From Cristatella mucedo (lineage: Eukaryota; Bryozoa; Phylactolaemata; Cristatellidae), in assembly GCA_009760855.2 (NCBI GenBank), contig WPIO01000124.1, positions 389,501-453,500 on the forward strand: a DNA stretch of 64,000 nt, read 5' to 3'. The notes under the pieces are model-generated. The model did no database searches, was not told where the DNA came from, and saw nothing but the letters and a program-made list of their open reading frames with translations. Below are positions 43,912-53,017 of this stretch, in pieces. Positions within the stretch are counted from its first letter, which is position 1. Each line of letters opens with the position of its first letter. A program made the position numbers and the translations under genes.

Positions 43912-45099
43912 GTACAGAGCTCGCACAGCACTAATTGCATCTGCGGCAAGGGATGAGTGAGCTCGACTGGCTCTGACTCGCTGTCACGCTTCGGCCAAAT
44001 ATGGCGAGGCAGAGCTGGGCCGTCTGGAGAGTCTCGGGCCGCCCAGTAGAGTGTAGCCATGCGTCTGCAGACGCGCTCTGGCATGTGAAGAATAAACGGT
44101 GTTACTTCAAAGCAAGTCTTCCGCTTGTATCTGCGCATGATGATCCGATAGTAAAAGGGAGTGCTAGAGAAAGAGGAGCTTGGCCCTAAAGGCAAGGAGG
44201 CGCGCTTGCTCAACTCTCCTCTGACGCTGGCTGCTGCTACAAGCTTCTCGCCGCAGGCATCAGGCAGCTTTCTGGCCCTACACGCGATAGGGAGCCCAAG
44301 TCTCGTGCTGCCCAGAGGATCAGCGCCCATATTAGTCGGACGTGTCAGCCCGCCAGCAAGAACCGAAGGGGGGGGTCGGTCGCGGACACGGTACGGCAGG
44401 GGCCTGGTGCAGCCCGAGGCAGGCTCTGTGCTTACGCGAGCCTGCAGTGGAGGGCGAAGGCTCGAGCTCCGTGGGCGTGATCGGTATCGTTACGCTCGTC
44501 AAGAATCCCACAGCACGCGCTCGGCCACCCGAGCCAATCGTCGTAAAGCCGTCTAGCCGAGCTGCCGTCCTCGACGCAGGGTTAACCCAACAGGTGCCGG
44601 GCGAGTCCGGCGCAATCCGTAAACGCAGACGAGCGTCGAGAAGTGCTCGGGGGGATGCCCGGCTGCTCTTGCCGTGCTGCTGCATTAGCCTTAGAACGTC
44701 ACCGCTTACGTCGTCGCTGCTTACAGGCCGGGGAGGTTGTGTCGGAAGCGTAACGCATGGAGCCGTCCGCGAGGCTGCACGATGTCTGCATTCTGTTCCG
44801 TCACTGGCACACGGCGTGCCCTATTTCGAGATGCCGTAGCCCGTTGTCTGTAGAATCCGTGGGTGCCTGGGGGGTTGGGCCAGACAGGCTGCTGCCTGCT
44901 GCGCTTCCCTGCGAGTAGGGAGCAGACCTGATCTCTACTAGTAGGCCGGCCGACCCAGTGAAAGCTGATATATTGATACTTATGGGAAACCTTGACCTTG
45001 CCTGCGGGTAGAGCAGGAGCCAAAAGGTCTTAGGGTGCTTGCTGTTTTAAGTAGCGCTTGAATCGCCCACAGGTTTAGAGCTTGGGCGGCTGCCGGTTG
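43912..45099 (+). other. Unresolved 3' end of RSPH10B; GC-rich
   Basis: A good donor (AAG|GTACAG) follows exon 17, so at least one more exon lies downstream. A candidate begins after the acceptor at about 44456 (cctgcag|TGGAGGG) in the frame VGVIGIVTLVKNPTARARPP. It loosely resembles the family's C-terminal 'ITVLK-P' motif and ends in a basic stretch before a stop at 44837. I do not include it in the CDS because the exon that should join it is not identified. Confidence 0.35.
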
Positions 45100-45585
45100 A
45101 TCCATGATACAGAGCCAAGCTCTTACGCTGACCCACAAGGCCAAGGCCGCGGCCTGGCTTCTCCATACCAAGGCTGAACTGCTGCACCAGTTTCAGCCTC
45201 CTCGTGCCCTCAGGTCCTCTATGGACAATAAATTAGCTGTTCCGTTCCTCCGCTTAAAGACCTTTGGCGATAGAAGCTTTTGTTCTGCAGGTTCCAGACT
45301 CTGACATTCACTTCAAAATTTTTTACGCAACAACAGCTACTTTCCTGCTGCCAACTCCTTGCCATATCCTTTCCAGCCGCCCTGAGCTGCTACTTCCACG
45401 CTACTCACTAGCACATCTTCTCTCCTGGCTCTGATATGCTTCTCACTTTCTCTTTGTTGGCTTCGATGAAGTCTGTTGGCTACCGAACGCGTACCGAAAG
45501 CCGCTTAGGCTTTGAGTGCTTTGCTATACAAAACTCTCCTGCATAACAACCAAATAGTCTTTGCGGAGTTACGGACGGAGATGGA
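45100..45585 (+). mobile_element. LINE family B, C-terminus and 3' UTR
   Basis: The frame from 45104 reads AELLHQFQPPRALRSSMDNK and AVPFLRLKTFGDRSFCSAGS, then the family B 3' UTR ending cggagttacggacggagatg at about 45583. The same protein segment is on the minus strand at 56551-56811. Confidence 0.85.
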
Positions 45586-46757
45586 TCCACGTATTCGCGA
45601 GCATAGTTTTTTCTGCTCTCGCTATTCAGGGGCCGATATATCGGCAGATGCCCGGCTGACTACGGATCGTTGGACCCCGACTGGTAGTTCACAATAGGTT
45701 CTGTTTGCCACTCAGCACAGTAGCGTCCGTCCGTTGAGATGAAGCATCTAGTTGCTTAGCATGAACGACTACGTAGCATGCGCCGAATGAATGCCTCCAT
45801 CCGAGAGCTTCTGTCACTTGCTTTCTCTGTCTTCCGCCATTTGTTTTATACTCTGCTTAGTCGCAGCCTTGCTCCCATACATCAAGTGTGCAGTGGTCGT
45901 CCGGGGTAGCTAGTTCGACCAGTTGGCTGGCCTGACAAAGGCGATAGGTACGAAAGCTTAGAAAGCGTCGAAACTTCGCCTCGCTCTGCGGCTTACCAAC
46001 GAATGAACGAAGAGACGCCTTACATCTCGAACTACTGACGAGAGGTCGCTGCATCCCTTTTTTTCGCTCTGTACATTCTTTATTTGCGAAAACAATCCAA
46101 AGGACTGTGCAACGTTAGACACTTCAGCTGCTTTGGAGCCTCGTTGTCGTTCCCCGCTCTCTCACTTTCTGAGCAACGGATATATAACCTAAAGAGCGCG
46201 CCATTTTACTCCACCGGGAAGTCGCATCGGAGGAACAGTTTCGCCGCCCTGCGGAAAGGTGTGATTGAAAAGGTCGTATTATTGTCTTGCTTGCATGTCT
46301 TCGTGTTCGTAGCCCGCAAGGTTTTGGATTACTAACACTCCGTAAGCTCACTGAAGCATTTCGCAAGCAGTCACTTACCATGCTTGGCAGCACGAGCACT
46401 TTGGAAATTGTGGTAGATAGAAATCCCAGAAAGCTTGAAGCCTGAAGTCTACTCGTTATTTACTACACGGTAAATGCCACATTTAGTGCAGGCTGAAGCA
46501 GCCTATGCAATGACAAGCGGCATCTCGTGGCGTCGCACTAGCACTCGCCAGCCTCGGCGTCGCCTCTGCTGAGACCCGCTCGATGCTACAGCACGCTCGC
46601 GAAGTTTTTGAGAGGTCGAAGCTAAGCTAGTAGAGTCTAAAAGCTGGTTAGAAGCAGTCCGACGCTTTCATCGAGATAGTGGCTGAGCAGCCGAGACAAC
46701 GACGTCCGAATCATCGCCTCGCTGAGTTGCAGCAGTGAGCCAGCGAGCGGTGGCGGC
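45586..46757. other. Intergenic spacer before the TINAGL 3' end
   Basis: No element is recognised in this stretch. It should include the 3' UTR of the minus-strand TINAGL gene next to 46757. Confidence 0.5.
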
Positions 46758-47781
46758 TTAGAGCCTCTTTCGCAGCCGACGTCGGAGGCGGCTGCTGCTT
46801 TGGGCTCTGGCGCTCGACCACGTGCCCAGCACGAACGACTCAATGTCGCTCTCGTTGACGCCCCGAGCAATCCTGAAGAGGCCGCTCTCGCCCCAGTGCT
46901 CACCCCACGAGTTGGCGACCAGCTGCAGCGGAGGACAAGGGTCAGACACACGAGTCAGACAGACAGAGGCGCGCGGCAAGCCTCTCGGGCTCGGTGCGAA
47001 CTGCCGAAAGTAAGAATCCGCGCTCTGCAGCTGAGTAACAGGGCGCTCGGGAAGCGAACGAAGGACGGAAGCAGGGAGCAGGCTCGCGGCACACAGTTCG
47101 ATTCGCTCTATACTTACCCAGAAGTCTTTGCCGCCTTCAGCTCCCCAGCTGCAAGAGAACGAGAAGGATTCGCGGCCAGTCGCTGAAAGTCACCACTCGA
47201 TCGGCTGCTGGTCGCGAGGCGCCCAGCAGCTGAGGGAAAGCGGCTCTCAGCTCACGAGCGGCGAGCGGCGGCGGAGCAGAAACAGCGCCACTGTCCGCAG
47301 CCGTATTAGCGGCGTCTGGAAGCGGCTGTGCTGGCGGCGGCGGCGGCGGCGGCGGCCGCGAAGCTCACCCAATTATCCTCACGGCGTGCAAACCTTGCTC
47401 GCTGTGGTCGTGCGCTAACTCGGCCTCGGCCAGACCGCTGTGGCGATAAATTCCTTCTTTGTAGAGGAAAAAGTCGGGTCGAACTTTCATGACGGCCAAC
47501 ACCGGGCCGTACTTCAATATTTCTTTTCTTATCTCCTGCTCCTGCCGATCAGAATTAGCGAGCCGTCAGGCGAATGGGCGGCCAAAAGTTTAGACGTGCA
47601 CTTGATATTTGTAAGCATCTCTCTGTGTCCGATCGGTCAGCTGACGCTACGCTCGCGCATACTTTAACTGTATCAATCGGTTACGCATACTAAAACTCCA
47701 TCTATCAACTGGGCTTTCCCTGCTCAAGCGCCCCTACCCTGGCCGTGAAGAGCCGGCTGCGAAAGCCTGAGATACGATCGA

Positions 47782-47849
<68 letters not shown>

Positions 47850-47941
47850 CTGTGTGTGCGTGTGTGCGTGTACGTGTGTGTGCGTGTGTGTGTTTGTGCA
47901 TGTGTGTGTGTCTGTGCGTGTGTGTGTGCGTGCGTGCGTGC

Positions 47942-48022
<81 letters not shown>

Positions 48023-49855
48023 AACCGGATGCGACTAAAGTAGCCTGAAACAGAACCGAGACCAGGATAACTGCGTGTGCTGCGTGCTTGTGCTTGTTCG
48101 CCATTCAAAACCAACGAAGCTCAACCAAAATACCTGTGAAAGTCTGAGCTACCGCAACAAGGATCTGGCTATGGCTAGTACGCTCATAGTACGCTAGTAC
48201 GCTACAGGGTACATTTGTTGGGCCTCGTCGTGGGAAGCCGGCAAAAGTACAGTTGACTCTCTAACGAGCCCGACTAATGAAGACTCGCTGTTGAATTTTC
48301 CGGCGGAACTTTTCGTGCGGCCTTTATTTCGTACTGCCACAAAACTCTCCGATGTGAAGCATAGATCACCTCGGGGATTCGAGTGACCATTCAATGGCGG
48401 TCCACTTATCATGGCCAGCAATGCGACTCGTAGCTGACAGCATGTGCCGGCACCCGGTAAGTTATTGTGTCAAACGCGTCAAAGCGTGAACGCGGCTCCC
48501 TGACTTGCCCCCGGTCTTCGCCACCTCGGGCCTGTGCGATTGTGTCCTTGAGTTGTGCAGCTGTTGATTAATCCGCTACTGCTGCCCGCCGCAAGACGGG
48601 TAAGACTCGTGGGCCGCCACTAACAGCAAATGAAACCGCTGAATCTGAACTGCAATTTACTCTACTTTTTTGTATCAATTGGAAGCTGGTGGCAGTGAGG
48701 AGTCGGCAGTAGCTGAAGAAACGGACAAGTGGACAGCGAAAATGGAGCAAAGTGTCCTTTGGTAGAAGGAGGCCAACTTAGACCTCTCGCTGTGACATCT
48801 CCGCACATGGCTTGACGCAAAACGTATTTTACGCGTACCGACTAATCCGCTCGTTCTTGAACAGAGGATTTCGACGACAGACTCGGTTTCCTGGTGAACT
48901 GCTGGAGCTATCTTGTTCTGTACGAGATGGCGATAGGCAGCCTACGGTTTTACACTGCGAGAGTCCAATGCAACTAGCATACAAGCATGCAAGGATCCCT
49001 GCTTTAACATGTCGGGCTGTGCAGGCACTGAGAGTACATAATCTCACGCTTAATGATGCTAGACTTTTAGTCGGCACAAAGTAGCCAAATGCCTTCTCGA
49101 AGAGGCCCAGATATCGTCCCCAACGGGCGTGCCTGCCGTACCTGGGCACTGATCCTATAGGCTGGCGTAGCTTTGATGCGCTGGCAACCGGCCGCAGATG
49201 GTTGCACACACGAGCCACCTTTCGAAGTACGGCCACTCTCGTAAGGATAACATTCTTCCGTGTATGCGCTATAGAAAAGAATGAAAATAGTGGCCAGGCT
49301 AAATTGGGATAAGCAACAGGGGAACGCTCGCCATTCGGAGGTAGCCCGTCGTCAGCAGCACACCCCGATTCCTTCAGAATCCAGAAAGCCTGCTCCACGC
49401 GGCCGCCGCGGCAGCCATCGAGCTCGCCATACGACGGCGCCCCGCAGTCCAAGATGTCCTGCACGGACAGTGCGCTTGCGAACGATCCGTTCGTGTCCAT
49501 GCTTAGCCTGTCCGCGACGACATCTGCAAACGCAAACCCGCCGCTGTCCAGACTGACTTGAACGTGGCCTGCACCGGGTGAACTGCGGCGGGCGGCGGCA
49601 GTTGGTGGTGGCCCAAGTCACCACTCACCCGCCACTGCAATCGCCCAGTCGCTCCCACAATGCCCCTGGTCTCGGGGCGGTCGCACGCGAGCGTTGGTCG
49701 TTCGAGCGTCGTAGAAGTCCGGTAGCGGTTCGTTTCCGAGGCGCATTGGTCGCATCTCGGTGACTCTCTGGGCTGGTGGCCGCGTGCCCAGCAGCTGTCT
49801 CACTCCTTCGCTGAGCGTGAGACCTCGCATTTTCGAGTAGCTTCCGGCTCTCCAT
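46758..49855 (-). CDS. TINAGL1: TINAG-like (tubulointerstitial nephritis antigen-like) cathepsin B homologue, 5' part not found
   Basis: TINAG-like proteins are secreted matrix proteins with a papain-fold domain lacking peptidase activity. Exons: 49629-49855 ([20 protein letters not shown], then PLPDFYDAR and [15 protein letters not shown]), 49364-49523 ([41 protein letters not shown]), 47369-47541 ([44 protein letters not shown]), a 31-base exon 47118-47148 ([10 protein letters not shown]) and 46758-46922 ([31 protein letters not shown], then a basic tail and stop). The position of the catalytic Cys (CGSCW in cathepsin B) is Asp. His (in GLHA) and Asn (in NSW) remain. The [15 protein letters not shown] linker and [10 protein letters not shown] ending point to TINAG rather than cathepsin B. 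One exon, phase 2 to 0, is missing between 47542 and 49363. N-terminal Cys-rich domains should lie above 49855. The symbol reflects family membership, not proven orthology. Confidence 0.88.
47785..48020. repeat. (GT)n microsatellite, interrupted
   Basis: Two pure GT blocks (about 47785-47843 and 47947-48020) flank a variant block of GTGCGT/GTCTGT units with a (GTGC)n run at 47928-47946. It lies in the TINAGL intron where one exon remains unlocated. The long Cys/Val and His/Thr frames are artefacts. Confidence 0.95.
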
Positions 49856-49989
49856 CTGCAGACGAAGGGAGGTCAACTTAAGTCAAAACCGGCGCAGGAA
49901 GCGACGCAGCGCTTGCTTATTCGCAGATGATGGGCCAGCTAATACGGCGTCGTGTGTTCATACAGCAATTTCAGATCTGCTATGCGCGC

Positions 49990-50440
49990 AGTGCTTGCAG
50001 TAGGCTGTTCAACGTGGTCACCAGCGTGTGCCTAAATGAAGAACAGTAAAGGACTTAGAGCCGAGCCTTGTGGAGCTCGACAGCTCTACAAGCCTGCTAG
50101 ATGAGACTTGACCACCGCACGACACGGGTTTATCACCGTTCGGGCAAGTACGTATTGAGCTCCCAGTGTCTTTTCTACCGGGTCAAACGTTCTCAGTCAT
50201 TCAAGTAAGATATCGCGATCAATTGAGTTGAATGCAGCTCACAGATTGCGCAGGGTTGCGGCAGTGACGCCGCCGTCATCGTTGCTGCTTAGGATGTCGC
50301 TGGGAACACGGCGGAGAGGAGTTCAGTGTATTTGCTTTAATGCGTTCCACGAACTGCTTGGAGGCAATATGTTTGAGAACCTTGTACAAAAAAAGAAGAT
50401 TGGAAACTTTGCGATTGTTCACAGGGGCCTCTGAATCAAA
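49990..50440 (-). mobile_element. Reverse-transcriptase relic of a different LINE type
   Basis: On the minus strand (about 50255-50165) the frame reads AAFNSIDRDILLE, a stop, then LRTFDPVEKTLG, matching the 'DL-AAFD-IDR-ILL--L' core of non-LTR RTs. At about 50095-50040 a second block reads like APQGSALSPLLFFI after frame shifts (PQGS motif). The sequence is unlike families A and B. It lies just upstream of the first TINAGL exon found. Confidence 0.55.
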
Positions 50441-50511
50441 TCCAGGCTTTTTAAGTATAGGTCGAAGCTCCGCTTCTCGATTGTTTGCCCGTAGTACGAA
50501 GCCTTGGCAAT

Positions 50512-50546
50512 GTAGTACGTACTACGTATTACGTAGTACGTACTAC
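50512..50546. repeat. Nearly perfect 35-bp palindrome made of two nested palindromes
   Basis: The palindromic 14-mer gtagtacgtactac occurs twice around gtatta/cgta, so the whole segment is self-complementary except at the centre. A third partial copy (gtagtacgaa) lies at 50491. Confidence 0.9.
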
Positions 50547-50559
50547 GAAACCCCATGCT

Positions 50560-52760
50560 GGCCGCCCTGGGCGACTCAAGTCCCCGCCCTCACGGAAAGG
50601 AGGGCGAACACTAGCAGAGCGCTCTGTCGTCTTCCAGCGTCGGTCTGCAATTCACAGGTTAGAATGCTTTCACGGAGCGCAGGCACAGACAGCGTCAGCG
50701 GCTGCAGTCCCGTCGTTGCCCTAGCCGCCGAGCTATCGCCCCGCCAGATCTCGCTCCTATTTATATTTCGGGGCCCTTACGCCTCTTCGGCGAGTGCTAA
50801 TTCAACCGCTGCGCTGCATATAGAACAAGCTTAGATCGATGCCTGTCCGCTTTGAGACCTGCCTAAAAGTCCATCGCAGGACTCTCGTTGGTCGCATTCA
50901 GCCGGTGCGACCGGCGATGCACGATGCGAGAGCCGCTTTCCAGGCGGCTCTCTAATCGTGCATCGCAGGCAATGCACACTAACGCCGGCCGGCCGGACGG
51001 ACGGACTCGGCAAATCAACGCCTGATCGAGAGCAGAATTCCTCGGAGCGAGCGATTACTCGTTATCAGCTCATCCCTTCAGTTCGAAGAGCAGGAGCGGG
51101 CGCGCTGACGCGCGCTTCCCAGGGGAAGACGGGGCCGACGGGGGGGGGGCGAGCGACGCCTGGACGAGCAGGGAGAGCAGCCTGCGGGAGCCACCGCCGC
51201 CGGCATCCACTGACACTTGTCTATCGAGGCGCTACATTTCTACCGCGGATACTCGCACAGAATCGACTGCCGACGGTGACGGAACGCGTCCGCTTGTTTG
51301 TAAAAGCACAGCACCGTGCTAAACTAACGGGGGGGGGGCCGGCGAAGACCGCATTTACCCCCCACCCCCAGCCCTGTCATAGATCGGCCGAAGTTACGGT
51401 CAGGCAGCAGATTCGGCCGCATTTGCAAAACACCGGAATCGCAAAAGCGTCCAATCGCTTCGGCTGCCGGGTAACGAGTCGCAGGTAACGACTCGACTGG
51501 CGCGGCTGGTGCAGGAAAGATTGGTTGCGGCTGCTGCCCTAGCGTTCGTTGAAGGCTAGGCGACCGCTGCCTGCGGCGGCCGTCGCTCGGGCAACTGCTG
51601 CACGCCGGCAACTCGTTACCAGGTGTGTCTACTAAGAATTACCTTCGCCGCGAGACCCGTCTGGCGGAGCGGCGCGACGGAGCGAAGCTGAGTTGAGAGC
51701 GCCTGCCCTTTGCGATGCAAATCGCCCGTCCGGCGGCGTGCCCGCCGAGGTCGCGAAGCCAAGGTCGCGCGCGCGTCGCGAAGCCGTCCGCGCCGCCGCG
51801 GGACATGTCTGGGCCTGGGCGCTGCTGCGCAGTCTCGCGAGCGGCGAGTGGTGGCGAGGAACGAACGCTCTTCTCTTTTCTCCAGGCGGCCGCCCAATTT
51901 CCCCCACACACGGCCGCCCGCGCCGCCCGGAAGCCGCTCGCGTCAGCCTCGCCAGCTCGCAGAGGCCGTTCGAAGTCGACACGGGGGCTCCGCCGAGGAA
52001 GATCGACAGTTTCGCGACGGTCCGCACCGGCGAGCGCGCCGGTGCGGCGCAGAGGCGACCTGCCCGCGGAGCGGGCCGGCTAGCTCGTCGCGCGGTAGCG
52101 AGCGCCGCTCTCGGCCGATCGTCGGCGACGCCCGACTCGCTCGCGGACCATCCGACGCAGGGTCAGACCTCGCGGCGGGGGGGGGGGATGGTGGTGGTGG
52201 TGGTGGTGGCACACGGGGCGTTTGAGAGGCGCGTGAAGAGCGGCGGCGCGCACGCGGTAGGAAGCTTAAAGCCGGCGGCGGCCGCCGCGATCGGCCGCAT
52301 CTGCCGGAGGCTGTTTGAACAGGTCACTACTCGAGCCGAAAGCTTGCCCTTTAATCGGGTTTTCGCATTTCATTTCTGAAGAGCCTCGAGCTACCCGAGG
52401 CTGCGGCGGCGAAGCTGTGCTCTCGAAGCTGCGGCGGCGGCGCAGCAGAAGCAGCAGCAGCGCGCTCGATAGCTCGTAGCCGCTGCTCTGAGGTGGATGC
52501 TGCCCTCGGCAATGACCCTCAGCATTGACTCTCCTATTCATAGGCGGCGCCCCAGCCCGTTCCCAGTCTCGAGCAGGACTTCGCGCATTTCGCGCGGCCG
52601 TCGACGCGACGGCTTGAACCGCGCGTCGTTTGACGTCGACGACCAGTGGCGCTACTGCTGCGCCACACGAGCGCGACTCGGGCAGCTACTGAGTCGCCTT
52701 GGCGTGCCGCCGGCGCCGATCACTTCGCCACACCCCGACATGCTACCCGCACAAAGCGTA
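50560..52760. other. GC- and CpG-rich block without recognisable exons
   Basis: The segment is dense in CpG and contains poly-G runs (about 51139-51147, 51330-51338 and 52178-52187). Many overlapping long open frames on both strands are expected in such composition and show no family motif. It may be a CpG-island-like promoter or first-exon region for the minus-strand TINAGL gene, which begins somewhere above 49855, but no exon is identified. Confidence 0.45.
50914..50966. repeat. Hairpin with two-part stem
   Basis: Arms gcgatgcacgat / atcgtgcatcgc and gagagccgc / gcggctctc pair around a 7-base loop, broken by a two-base bulge (gc opposite ta). It is in the GC-rich block. Confidence 0.88.
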
Positions 52761-53017
52761 TACTTGCTGCCTGCGATGTGCAGTGCTAATTTTAACGTTA
52801 ATGTATCTCCGTCTGTAACTCCACAAAGCCAAACAGACTATGTGGGTGTTACGCAGGAGAGTTTTTGTATAGCACACTAACAGCCGAAGCGGCTTTCAGT
52901 ACGAATTCAGTAGCCAGTAGACTTCATCTCACGCAACAAAGAGAAATTGGGAAGCATAGCAGAGTCAGAAGAGCAGTTAAGGTAGTGAGTAGCACGGATG
53001 TAGCGGCTTAGGACGGC

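Noticed and set aside
44342-44839. 165-codon ORF as the RSPH10B C-terminus
   Set aside because: Part of it resembles the family's tail, but I cannot find the exon that links it to 43911, so it is left out of the CDS.
47734-48114. Overlapping His/Thr and Cys/Val ORFs around 47.8-48.0 kb
   Set aside because: They are artefacts of the (GT)n microsatellite.
48829-49500. 223-codon minus ORF as one protein
   Set aside because: Only its first part (49364-49500) is a TINAGL exon. The frame runs past the donor into intron by chance.
51616-52541. Several ORFs of 90-228 codons on both strands
   Set aside because: Stop codons are scarce in this GC-rich block, so overlapping frames are expected. Arg/Pro/Ala/Ser composition and the lack of any motif speak against coding.
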